From positions 118,061 to 182,060 of the forward strand of contig NOWV01000156.1 of NCBI GenBank assembly GCA_003344405.1: DNA of 64,000 bases, in the 5' to 3' direction. Shown one piece after another: positions 12,584 through 25,124 of this stretch (position 1 is its first letter; every line of letters starts with the position of its first letter). Below the pieces are notes generated by a model. It worked only from the letters and a program-made list of their open reading frames with translations. It was not told where the DNA came from and searched no databases. The translations under genes were made by a program, and so were the position numbers. This stretch comes from Trichoplax sp. H2. Taxonomy: Eukaryota > Placozoa > Uniplacotomia > Trichoplacea.

Positions 12584-15500
12584 ATGATGGAAGAGAGTGC
12601 ACACTGTCATCGCCGTGATCCACTACAAAATGCTACCGCCAATGATGATCAAACTGCCAGACCAAAACAACTGGAGAACGATCAGCAGCAAGATGAAGAG
12701 AGGCAAATAGCCCATGTCGACGTACAACAGACGAATTTACTGGATAACCAAGAGAAGGATGCTATCCAATCGTCTATAGACACCCATCAAGTCAGTCATG
12801 ATATTAGCAAGCTCAGTGGACAACAAGATGATGATGAAGATGGAGACGATGCAATCATGCTCGATATGGCCATGGATCAAGCCATCGATGAAGCTTTCAA
12901 CATCACCTATCCTGATCTATCCCATCAACAGCAGGATCAGACACCCATGGATTCCACAACGACAACTCAAGCAAAAGAATACACTCCTAGCGATATCAGT
13001 CATCAAGCCCAATGTCGTGATGATGAAAATGTTACCATGACTGTAGTTAAAAATGAAGAAACAATCTATCAGCCATGTCCAAGCGATCCCAACCATCAAA
13101 CTCTTCAAGACAACGATGAAGAAAACAATCAGCCATGTCCTAGCGATCCCAACCATCAAACTCTTCAAGCCAACGATGAAGAAAACAATCAGCCATGTCC
13201 TAGCGATCCCAACCATCAAACTCTTCAAGCCAACGATGAAGAAAACAATCAGCCATGTCCTAGCGATCCCAACCATCAAACTCTTCAAGCCAACGATGAA
13301 GAAAACAATCAGCCATGTCCTAGCAATCCCAACGATCAAACTCTTCAAGCCAACAATGAAGAAAACAATCAGCCATGTCCTAGCGATCCCAACGATCAAA
13401 CTCTTCAAGACAAGGATGAAGAAAACAATCAGCCATGTCCTAGCGATTCCAACGATCAAACTCTTCAAGACAAGGATGAAGAAAACAATCAGCCATGTCC
13501 TAGCGATTCCAACGATCAAACTCTTCAAGACAAGGATGAAGAAAATAATCAGTCATGTCCTAACGATTCCAACGATCAAACTCTTCCAGACAAGGATGAA
13601 GAAAACAATCAGCCATGTTCTAGCGATTCCAACGATCAAACTCTTCAAGACAAGGATGAAGAAAACAATCAGCCATGTCCTAGCGATCCCAACGATCAAA
13701 CTCTGCAAGCCAACGATGAAGAAAATCAACCTTCACCCATGGATCCAATGGTAGCTACCAATTTCTATCTAATTAAATGGATCCAATGGAAAGAGACGTC
13801 AACACCTATAGTCACACAAAATATTAATGGACCTTGTCCTCTTATTGCTATTATCAATATTTTATTATTAACGCGAAAAATTACTTTCTCTGCTGAACGA
13901 GAGTATATTACCAGTGAAGAATTGATGGAAAATTTGGTAAATACATTACTCACACTACGACCAAAGGTAAAAATCATGTCATTTCTTCATTTTTTCCCGC
14001 TCGCTCTTCTCTCTTGCTTTCATCTACTGTATAATATACAAAATCCTCCTCCATTATTTGTTTCCAACGTCATGATATGAAAGGAGATTCCACAGCAGGA
14101 GATAGAATCCAACACTACATTACAATAGAAATAGACAAAAAAAATCAACTTTGACTATTTTTGGAAAGGAAAGACAACAATATACAGTACAAACTAATAC
14201 CATGGGCTGATGGATCGATGATATCCAAATAGAGCGTACAATCAATCGTTCAAAATCATCTTTTTACCAACTCGATCTCACCCATCTTCTACAGTACTGT
14301 AGTTTGATTAGCTTGACTAGACTGTCAATCAGCAAGATGATGTACTTTGTAAGGATTAACACCTAGATACCAACCAATTGAGATATTGGATACTATAGTA
14401 TCGAACAGGACTAGATGGATTCCCTCAATCTTTCTATTAGTTCAAGTTATAAAATTGTTGGATTGGACCGTCAATCTACAATATACTAGTAGAAGGAGCC
14501 AAGTACAGTAGTATCATATCGTTCCATTGCGTTGCTAATGAACGACATGATATCAATTCGGATGAGAAATAACAATCAACCACAGGCCGAAAATGTGGCA
14601 GTCTGAAAAAGGATAATTGATTCTATCCATCTCTAGGCTTCCTACCCATTGTTCTACTTAAGGTAAAAGCGTTTAGCTAAATCATCAATCACCAGCATGA
14701 TAGTACAAGGATTAGCAACTACTGTAGATACTAGACAATGGATCTTGCCTGGTGTCAAAAGGATATTTAATCAATTCCTGCTATCCTTGCAGTCGTAGTC
14801 GTGTCATAACACCGTTTGATTGAATTGTAAGCTAAAATGACAATATCGAATTCAGCTCGGAATTAGCTCCCAGCTACAAGCCGATTATGATATTGGATAG
14901 AATAGTATTGAAAAGGATAATCACAGTATGAAATAATGTAAGGGTAAGGACTAATTGATTCCTTGAATTTTATAGCAATCATGTTAGAGGTGATGGAATT
15001 CGACTTGACTGTAAATCAACCATGTATTGCTGCTACAAAGGTTGTTAGGCAGGCACTGCAGACAGTAATAACGAATACCGGATGTGATCGTCTGAAATGG
15101 ATTCCTCCAATCTAATAACTATCATGTTTGACATAAAAGAGTTAAACCTGACTGACTGTAAATCAACTGCAGATTAGGACAGAGATTAAAACTATAGACT
15201 CTAGACAGCAGCAATTCATCGATGTTGAATGCAAGAATAATGTTATGTCCATTCTTTCCATCATATGGCTATCATATTACACTGAACTTCATCGTCATGC
15301 AACAGTATGATGGTGCAAGAGTGCTACAACTAGGCACAATTGGTGTTTCGCATATTGAAATAAATAAGTTAGTCTATATCATGTTGAGATTCATATTCTG
15401 TAGCAGGGATGATGGCATCAAATATAATGTTTCACTTGCCATGTGCTATCGCTAAACCCTTGATTTCCTTAGGATTATCGAAATTATTGTATCAAAGAGC

Positions 15501-18500
15501 TTTAACCCAAAACTAGGTTAAAATGTTTATCAGAAACAATTCGTGCAAACAATATTTTCTAGACTGGATAGTTAATATTCGTATAGTAGATACGATGGTA
15601 TGGTATAGTATGGAAAAGAAGAAACCAGCTTTTCCATCTTTGTAGTCGTAATCATATTACGACACTGCTTATTTTTCAATGTAATATCAGTCAACACAAG
15701 AATGAATATTTAGACACAAACCAATGATGATCTATTATCGAGACACTGCATAGTTAACATACTCGTATAATGGATGCGATAGTATGAAAAAAGAAGAATC
15801 GTTCTTTTCCATCTTTGTAGTCGTAATCATGTTACGACATTACTTATTTTTCCATGAAATATAAATCATCACAAGAATGAATATTCACAGACACAAATCA
15901 ATTATCATCTGTTATTCTAGACTGGATAGTTAATACTATATATACTGGTACAGTGGATACGATAGTATGGAAAAAGAAAAATCGATCCTTTCCTTGCTTT
16001 CTAGTCGTAATCATGTTACGATACTGTTTCTTTTTCGATATGATATCAATCAACACAAGAATTAATATTAATTATGATCTGTTATTCTACACTAGATAGT
16101 TAACATACTTGTATAGCGGATACGACGGTATGGAAAAGGATAATCGATCCTTTCTATCTTTGTACTCATAATCATGTTACAACACTACTTCATGATTTGA
16201 CGATGTAATATAACATCAGTACAGTACAACGATTAATATTCAGACACAAACTAATTAGGATGCGGTTATCTTTGGCTTATGAACTCATATTAGCTCATTC
16301 AATCGAGATACGAATTCAAGATTGTTGATCTCATAATGCAAAAATGAATGATTTATATCCAAATGCTTTATTTTATAGGCATTCGAAAACAGCCTTGATT
16401 ACGATCAAAATGTCAACGATGCTATCTCATCACTTAGTGTATTAGAAACTGGTGTCGATATTAACGTCAAATTTGGAGGGTAAGTCATTCAAGACAGAGA
16501 AATTTTCAATAAGCTACATGAAAGTTTATAAACCAATATTTTGAAATCGGTATATTTTAAATGTAGTAATAATTCAATTTATTTTACCCTAATCATTTCG
16601 CCTCCATTAGAAATATCTACTCATCTCAATCGATAATCATATCGGAGATTAGATTCTTAAACTTTCAGAATCCATTTCTGTCGCAAAGGATCACTTCAAC
16701 TCATTGAGCTATTCTTTACGATAAAATTGATGTAATGGACCATCTCAGTCTATATAAGTACTAGTGTTGCCTAACTAATTCTTCGACTAGCTAACAGGTC
16801 ATCTTGTAAAATAGATTTTAGTTCATTTAGTATTTCTATCAGCATCGAACGCGTTATCAAGTCTACGAATCCCAAAATATTTACAGCAGAAGTAGTGACC
16901 AGCAAGTAGGCGACGCAAAAAATGATCAGGATAATTTATTGTCAGCAATTTACTATTCTAATTTCCTGTCTTAAAGCCGACACTATTGTAATTTATTGTA
17001 TGATTAGTCTATCCGCTATCTTTCAAAATAGCATATCACATTATAGAGCACTTGGAAAACTGTATCGATTAGTACACAAATATTCCAATAATCAACTAAA
17101 TATCAATCGTACTTTTTCGGCCCTATGTATCCGTCCTAATTAATGCGATGAAAAAACAACTGATTGCCACTGAGATAGCAATAGTGAAGAAATTCTGAGT
17201 TAACTTACTAGTCTCCTAAAATAAGCTACACTAGAAAACGATTGTAGCTACAATATAGTTCTCCGATGAAATATAAAACTAACACTGATACAAATCCATC
17301 GAATGGAATAATTAATTAGTAGTATTTTGTTGCATTAAAATTATACTACGGTATAAAAAACCTACACTACACCTAATATACTTGTAAGTAATAAATCATG
17401 ATATCCAAAAAGAGAAATAAACTAACACATAAAAGTCAAAACGTTTCAGTAGTCCTTGCAAATAGATTACATTTATCATCAACAACTTCATTTTCCAATT
17501 CATACCATTACCATGTGATAGTTTCAATAGAAATTGCTTGACGTAGAAATAGTTGATAGCAAAAAATACTACAGTATATTAAAGTAATTGTTCTACTTTG
17601 TAATTTATTATATTAAATACTAGCATAAAATCTTCATGGTAATACATGTAGTCTTAACATAACTAACGTCGCACTTTTATCCTGTAGTATCAATCAGTTT
17701 GAATGGACGTGCAATTTGATCGTTTTTGACTTACTTGATATCAACCTTTATCATGGATGGCTAGTCGATCCACAGAATCAGGAAGAAAAATCTATTATCG
17801 GAAATCGTAGCTATAACGAGCTAGTCGAAATGATTATATCTTCAAAGTCTAGCAATGATAGTAGCCGAATAACGGAAGGTATCTAAATTTAGAATTGGTG
17901 CTGACCCACATTATCGGCGGATACAATTGAATGCGTCCATCAACTTGCTTCAGTTTTACACTCTAAGCTATTTTACTTTAATAAATTTTAGGTTTAATTG
18001 CGGAACAATTCCTCAACAGCACTGCCTCTCAATTGACTTATCATGGTCTCTATACGTTATACGAAGAATTAAAACCTGAACAGTTGTGTGTATTATTCCG
18101 AAATAATCATTACAGTACTCTATATAAGCATAAGGTAAAATTATCACGTATTCTAAATTCTGAAAACAACTGATATATCTTTGCGATATCCTATCAAATA
18201 ACTTCATTTGACTATCATTATCCAACAATGACATTATTTTATTACGTATATGCTACGTCCTTAGGATGAATTATTCATTCTCGTTACTGATATTGGCTAT
18301 TCCACCGAAAAAGAAATTGTTTGGGAAACACTATCCAATATAGAAGGAGATTCATCACTTGTCAATCACGAATTTAAAACTGTTAGCTCTCAGGGTCGAA
18401 CGGAAAACTTTGATGTAAACCAGGCAGCACCAGTAGATGAACAACGGCTCATAGAGTCAGATATAAATAATGGATCAACAAATTTATCTATCCAGTATGA

Positions 18501-19310
18501 TCCGAATAATGATCGAGTATCACAAGAGAAGTTAGAGTAAGTCCAAAATATCTTAAAATTCTTTGCACTAAATTATCAATTACCGTGTTATGCTGCCTGC
18601 AACAATTTTTTCCATGATCCTAATATGCGTTGTCGATTATCTGCATTTACAGTCATATGATCGCTTTACAAGAGCAGAAGGAACTTGATGGACAAACTAC
18701 TGGAATAAGTGAATCAGTGCCACATAATGATTCAACCGTTGTGCCTAAAGCATTACCTGAGACTGTTCCTACGCAAGATTTTACCACTACTGATACAGTG
18801 TGTCAAGGAGATGAGTTAAGCAGGTATGTTCTATTTATTGATTGTTAGCACATGAATGATAATAAGTTCACCATGCATGACTGTCCGGTAAAAGTATACA
18901 TTAAAGTAAGACTTTACTTTTTTCCATTGATAAAGTGAGGCATTAGCATGGCGACTTCAATTTGATGAATATCATCATACTGAAACGACCTCAAAACGCA
19001 GCGCTTTACAAAGTAATCCCATAACGGAAATGCCTCCAGCTAGAGCAAATACATCTTCACGGGGTCAAATGCGAGCTGAAAATCCGACAGTGCAGGCGTC
19101 ATCTCAATCTCGCCCTGGACAAAGTCAATCTACAGGAAAACGAAGCGTAAGATTTTTAAGAAATATTCTTTGTACAGCACTACTTTAATGCCATCAATTG
19201 CTTTTAGAAATTGCTATTCTTGATGTTTCTATAATTCAACAATACAAAGGGTAGGCTAATATTGCTGCGTCTTTTCGTATTTATAGGATGGCAACTGTTG
19301 TATCTTGTGA
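12584..19310 (+). CDS. MINDY1/2-like: MINDY-1/2-type deubiquitinase (FAM63 family)
   Basis: Predicted cysteine protease that trims Lys48-linked polyubiquitin. Eight exons join in frame: 12584-13966, 16379-16479, 17688-17878, 17992-18134, 18265-18536, 18653-18823, 18936-19146 and 19287-19310 (2,496 nt, 831 residues). All introns are GT-AG. The catalytic domain starts near residue 395 (IKWIQWKE). The family triad is visible: Gln412 and Cys418 in QNINGPCPL, and His598 in FRNNHYSTL. LYHGWLVDPQ and GLIAEQFL are further family signatures. A ubiquitin-binding-helix-like segment follows (HMIALQEQKEL; ALAWRLQFDEY). The protein ends in CCIL, a CaaX-type prenylation box, suggesting membrane anchoring. 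It is longer than the human proteins because of a polar, acidic N-terminal extension containing eleven 20-residue repeats. The start is the first ATG of the open frame; an upstream coding exon is not excluded. Confidence 0.93.
13066..13728 (+). repeat. Coding 60-bp tandem repeat, 11 copies, in MINDY exon 1
   Basis: Eleven in-frame 60-bp units encode a 20-residue repeat (consensus NQPCPSDPN, then DQTLQ, then DEEN). Left copies read NHQTLQAND; right copies drift to NDQTLQDKD, so the array shows a polarity of variants. Because 60 is a multiple of 3, one other forward frame and a minus frame are also open across the array; these are by-products. Each unit normally carries one cysteine and several acidic residues. 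Confidence 0.95.
13967..15565. other. First part of MINDY intron 1
   Basis: This begins with a consensus donor (AAG|GTAAAA) and contains no recognisable exon. Loose repeats sharing GATTGG/GACTGTCAATC and GGATAATCGATTC-like words (14280-15150) suggest a further decayed tandem duplication. Confidence 0.5.
15566..16260. repeat. Intronic tandem repeat, about 180-bp period, 4 copies
   Basis: Inside the first MINDY intron. The anchor ATAGTTAA recurs at about 15568, 15750, 15926 and 16096 (spacings 182, 176 and 170). Each copy continues with a GATAC...GTATGG segment, TTTTCC...TTTGTAGTCGTAATCAT, and CACAAGAAT. Copies differ by many substitutions and short indels, so the array is older than the satellites on either side. 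Confidence 0.85.
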
Positions 19311-20788
19311 AGTACGTAAAACTCACACTTGTTTACTACAACATGGAGTATATTTAATAAGTTGACTTTACATAATTCGGTACTATATTCTTACTTATTA
19401 CAATCCGATTTCCAGTTTCGTAACTACATGTGATGGTGATTTACAATGTATGTCTAGAAGTATGCATAAACGACTTAATTTTTCTATAGACCTTGCTTAT
19501 GAAGTATTTTTGACCTTTATATAAAATGAATACATATATCTATATAAAATGTACATTAATTAAGATCTATTACTTTGAGATGAAAGAGTACCTCCCGTAT
19601 GGAACCAGTGATAAATATATATTTTACATATTAACGTATATAAATTCTATGTGCCACTACGTGATATATTATGGAAAATCTATAAAATGTAGTATCGTGT
19701 AAATTAAATATTTGTAAAAGCTAATAAGAGGAACTACGATACCATATCTCCGTTAATATAATAATGTTGTACTTACGTTTATTCGAAGTACATATACATT
19801 CTATGTGGTGTACGAGTTCACTATAAATATATGCAATAATTTACTATTTAATTTATTCAATGAAATTAAATGAAGTAATAATTACTTCTTGTATTAAAAA
19901 GTCACTTTTATAAGTTCTATAGTGTACTTGGATTCATTTTTACAAAACGTCATGACGTGATAAATGCCGCATGTATTATATATAAGTTTCGGTAATTTTT
20001 TTACAGCAACTGATGTACAATTTGCACCATTCCATATATCATACACAATCCAAGGCATTAATATTTTACTTTCGTATGGATACTGTTAAGCAGACTTACG
20101 TCGGATCATACTACATAGCGCGTTTCTATTCGGAGATAATGCGTTGGTACATCACTTAATCTGACGGGTTATAATTACAACTGATCAAATACTAATATTC
20201 AAGCATGCTGTCCTGCACGCCTGCGCTAGTTCAATGACGAGAAAAATAAGAAATTGTTTAATACGCGTACAGTACAATCTGTTTCTATATCTTAATTACT
20301 GCATATGATTTCCACATAACATTGTCATTCCCATGCAAGGAGACACCGATCAGGATTAGTTCTTCATAACATTTATTCAGACAATCTAATAATTTATCTA
20401 GTCAATACTAGACATCTTTTGTACTGGTTATTTTGGTGTAGAAAATTGCAGATAAAAGAAGTTACTATTTAATCCCCTATGTTGAGGAAATTATGAAATG
20501 TTATTTGCAATACCAGTATAACGACAACCTTTAAGCAGCTAAGGGTTCAATAAGGATACTATCGTACTGTTTCAGCGCTAATACTATGTGAATGAAGTAA
20601 TTTATACTACAGCGTAAGCTCTTTATTTCTAGATGGTAAAATAGCTTATACAATAAAATTATTTATAAGAAATAGAACAGAACAAGTAAGGTAACATAAA
20701 GGGATCTTGTTAGCCTAAACTAAATGGAAATTCTGCAAAATTTGGAGAATTATTGTTAACAAACATTAAGTTGACAAAACATATTAAT
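19311..20788. other. Convergent intergenic region between MINDY and the HEAT gene
   Basis: AT-rich, with no supported gene. It contains the 3' flanks of both convergent genes. No structured repeat stands out. Confidence 0.5.
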
Positions 20789-23700
20789 TTATGCCACACG
20801 TATAACACTATCAAGAAGGGACACGTAATTTGGATTAAATTCCTCAACACGCCCGCGCAATATTTTAGGGCCAAAATTCTTGCTAAAAAATTGTAAACAT
20901 TCACGAGCGGCGTGAGACGTCAACGAGCATTCCGAAGACTGCAGTAAATAAAGAATCATATTTTGCGATATATTAAAATTAGTTACAAGAAATGATGCCT
21001 AACTGATATCATTTAGACAAGGCTATATTATGTTTACCAAGCTCTCAAACACAATGTCCATGAAATTCATCCAGTAAGGCTTAAAAACACGCTTTCCTAA
21101 CTTTTCAGCAATGATAGGTAGCTATAGCGATAAAAACTGTCATTGTAATATCTGCGTATGAAATTGTTTTAGCTAGGTATAGCTTGTACATGGAAATTTA
21201 TTAAGCATAATTTCTTACCTGTTTGCAAATGGTTTCGTAGAAAAATACGTGCTGAGAATACTGTTTGTATCTACCAGCTTCAGCAATCGCGGGTAACAAC
21301 TTGCTTATGTTCGTGTGGAAGGTAGACACTCTGCTTAATTCAGCTATAAGGTGAACACAGCTATGCAAAAAAAATATTTTTTTAAAAATAGCTATAAACT
21401 AAAATGCTAGCAAAGGCTAATAATACGAATATTAAAGCTAAAGAGTACTAACCCATCTGCTAGTTCCCAAGGCTCAGGTTGCTTGTAAAATTTTGACATT
21501 TCGTTCTCAGTATCACCTTTTCCCAGCTTAGGAGCAAGAGAGCCACATGAATATGTCTGTAATGTTAACGAATTTGAGATCTCAAATTAGAACGCTAATA
21601 GGATATGTCTCACCATAATACATTTTATATATAAAATAGCAAACCATGCGATTAGTATGTAAATCTGCTTCATTATCACGTATTCTTTTTGCAACACTGT
21701 ACACAGCAGGGCTAGGATCCATTGACGAGTATCTGATAATTAATATATATATAATGGTATCACAAATTTGCAATACTAACCGTACTTAGTGCAAATAGTT
21801 ATTACCTTTTGGCATCAGCTGGTTGATCCTTCATTTTAGCTAAGCCTTGGATAATTGTTTTCTCAATAACAATGTATTCATCGTTTCCTAAATAAATTTT
21901 ATAATTATAGGAAAAATTAGCAGCTACGATCATCTTGTGGATAACAAAATTTAGGCATTTATGACTATTAACTAACCGTATACTTCTGCTACTTTGGCTA
22001 AAGATATAGCAGCGCCTTGCCGAACGGACTGTATACTGTCCGATAAGTTCTTAACAAATAAATCATGAAGTTCACTCAGGGAAGGTCTACGAAGAGTGGT
22101 AATAAAAAATGATAATTGGTTAAGATTGTGGAATGAAATCAAATTATTACATAAAAAGGATGAGTTGGTAAACCGGCAAGGTTCCGGAAAGCAGCTTATA
22201 AAATTTCCACAAGCTAAACATGCAGCTGAAAACAGTAAACATTAACATAAGCAAAAATGATCGATATTTAAAAGTTTCAAAAATGCAATACATCTATAGC
22301 TGTTGGAGTCATCAACGAAAACTTACCATCTCTAACTGGCCAACTTTGATCTTTGAAACATACCAGGAGAGTAGCAATCAATTGTTGCACGAATGGATGT
22401 AGACATTCGGGAGAAATCTAGATTAAATTAATCAGTTTCATCGTTATACTACATTCTTTATATTAACTATGATCTCGAATAGTAACTTACTTAACTGAAC
22501 GGAGTATATTTACATACTGTACGAATATATACGGCATAAATAAAACGGCATAATTTCCAATTTCTAAGTGATTTATTTCCTGTAGCTGGGTTGACTAATG
22601 TTTTGACTTACTTTTTGACCAAGTTCCGCTATACAAACACAAGCAGCTTCACGAACAGCATGATTGTCAGCATTGGTTTGCTGCACATAAAACTTTACCT
22701 AGAAGAGGTTATTATAATTATTATTTATTAATCTAGCCATAATAAAATGCATTCATAATCACCTTATTAGTATATATATATACTGTAATTCATAGTTGTT
22801 GAAATTGATTGGTTTGCATCAATGTTATAGCATACTTACAAAGTCCGCTACGTACGATTCTACCAAATTTCGCCCATCAGGTCCTACAGTTAATCGCCAA
22901 TTTTCTTGTGAATAATTTCGTACACCTTCAGCGATATAGTATCTACAAGGTAAATAGTGATAATTTTTTGCAATCACGTCGTGTACAATTTATCATCGTA
23001 AGTTGGTAATGATCAGATTCATATCCATATTCGAGCAATCTTTAGTTAAATTGTTCATTTTTCTAGATAAGTCGACTATACTATTGTTGCGGATACCTAT
23101 TCAAGCACATTGGTGGTAGAATGCTGGGAAAATAACGTTTACTAGCATCAACATCCGTAAGGATAGTAAGCATTTGGCGAGTGGCAATAGAAGCTGCCAA
23201 TCGTACCTGATTGATAGAATAATAGGCATAGATTTTAATAAAAAATCAAAAACAACTTGCTAAATAAAAAATTACTTTGGTAGGTAGAATGTAATTTTGT
23301 CTTCATATACATATGTCATAACGTCATACCTGGCTCCAATTATCGGATAGTCCAGCGACCAAAACGTCGACAAATTGCGTACCTTTTTCCCAACATTTTG
23401 TTTCTTTATAGCCGGGTTGCAGTGTACCTTTCTCTATTACATTGCCGTTAGGTTGATAGTTAGAAGAATTGATCAACTACGATTACTGTATATGCAAGAT
23501 GATATTTCATACACAATTAGATTGACATGTACCGTTTGATCCTAATTCACTTTTGATGAGTACACCGAGTGTTCGAAATCCAATTTCCCTTACACATCGG
23601 TTAGTATGTTTTGTTGTTTCAAATAGTAATTCCAAGAGTTCATTATTTATGTACGGATGAAATTTCTTACCACAACCATCAATCATGCATTCTAAACACC

Positions 23701-24997
23701 TTGATGAGGAATACATGGAGAATAAGATTATTCTATTGTGTCTATGCAAATTATTTGTAACCTGTGGTCCATGATATTCACAGATAAAATAACCATGTTA
23801 CTAATGTCAGTATTAAATTCTTAAGCAATGTATAATTTACAGGGAGCGTAATCTATAGAACGTCAAAATGTATACAATTAAAGAAAATGAACGATGCCGA
23901 TAAGTTCATATCAAAATGAAACGATACATGTGTTGGTTAGAAATAACTTGACCTTTTTGCTATTCTTTAAGGCGTTTGATTTTGTTAACAACACAAATAA
24001 ATAACGAATAAAGATTAGTAACACTTACTGCATGCCTGTTTCTAATGATTGCCAACCAGCGGTATCGTGTAATATTTTGGAGATAAGATTATCATCCTTT
24101 GATTGCGGCTGGATATTGGTTTACACAAATAGATGCGTACATAAAAAAGAGAGAGTATGTTATGTCATTTACAATTTAAAGTGTATTTTTATCGTGCGCA
24201 TCCGTTAAGCAATGGTAGACGTACTTCATTTTTGATATCTTTATCAGGAGATTTTGGTAGCATTTTATCCTTTAGTTGTTGCATGGCTAAGGCGTCTAAA
24301 AGTTCCATTGAACGTTCCATGTTATCACGAATGGATTGCAATACTCCATGTTGAAAGTGTTGATAAGCTACATGGCCAAGACGTTTGCAAAGTGCACCTG
24401 CCACCTCACCTATTGTAAATGATGCAAAAAGAAATAATTTAGTGGTGTCATTTATAAATGGAAAATTGTTCACGTCATCTCGAATAGTCTCTACATCATC
24501 AATAGTGCTCCTGTTGAAGTCCATGGAAGTCTATCTACGCCATGGTTATCGCATAAAGCGTGTCATTTCAAACTGTACGAGTCGATTTCAATGGCATCAC
24601 ATGGATAATTAACCGCGTAAGCCATTGAAGGGATTGACTGTGAATAAGGAATTCATTTTTGATGCTATATTATCATTTTTTATATCGTACCTGCCGCAAA
24701 TCGAACTCTTGCTTCGGAATGTTGAAGTAAATGGATGCAAGAGTCTTGAAGGTGACCAATGAAATCTTGACTACATTGCGGTATATGTAAAAGTAGCAAT
24801 TTACTTGCTAGCAGTCCACCTTGACATGATTCCCATTGGTCTGTCGCTTGTATCAATGTTATTAAGCTATTTTCAACATGGGTGATGTCATTGAGGCCAA
24901 GGTTAATTTGATCGGTCAATTGGCTTAATCCTTTATCACGATCAAGCTTGTTGTGACTACTGAGTAAGGTACACCACTGATCACGATTGGGATCCAT
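20789..24997 (-). CDS. Conserved HEAT/ARM-repeat protein of unknown name
   Basis: Multi-exon gene; the start ATG at 24997 opens MDPNRDQWCTLL and the stop is at 20789-20791 after YVSLLDSVIRVA. Exons visible from 5' to 3': 24694-24997, about 24190-24524, 23510-23720, 23320-23450, 23100-23210, 22830-22940, 22605-22690, 22330-22420, 22105-22200, 21985-22090, 21830-21900, 21640-21730, 21440-21550, 21220-21350, 21025-21125 and 20789-20940. The product is an alpha-helical solenoid with repeated HEAT-like helices, for example SWPVRDAACLACGNF and SIQSVRQGAAISLAKV. Other strong conserved-looking blocks are DNWSQVRLAASIATRQ, LNRYYIAEGVRNYSQENW, ADNHAVREAACVCIAELG and AKRIRDNEADLHTN. I recognise the architecture as a conserved eukaryotic HEAT protein but cannot attach a gene name or function. 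A scaffold or adaptor role is only an inference from the fold. Confidence 0.78.
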
Positions 24998-25124
24998 TTT
25001 ATTTCAGAATGATCAACTTGAATTTATCTTTGAAGATAATGAAATGATGAAGAAATTATGAATCGTTATCGTCGTTCTCTACGATGAGAAGGACTAAGCT
25101 CATCGATTGAATATTATCCGACTA

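Noticed and set aside
12917-13528. Minus-strand 203-codon hydrophobic repeat frame (LIVGIARTW-type)
   Set aside because: Antisense shadow of the MINDY 60-bp coding repeat; the plus frame continues into a recognisable catalytic domain and the minus frame does not.
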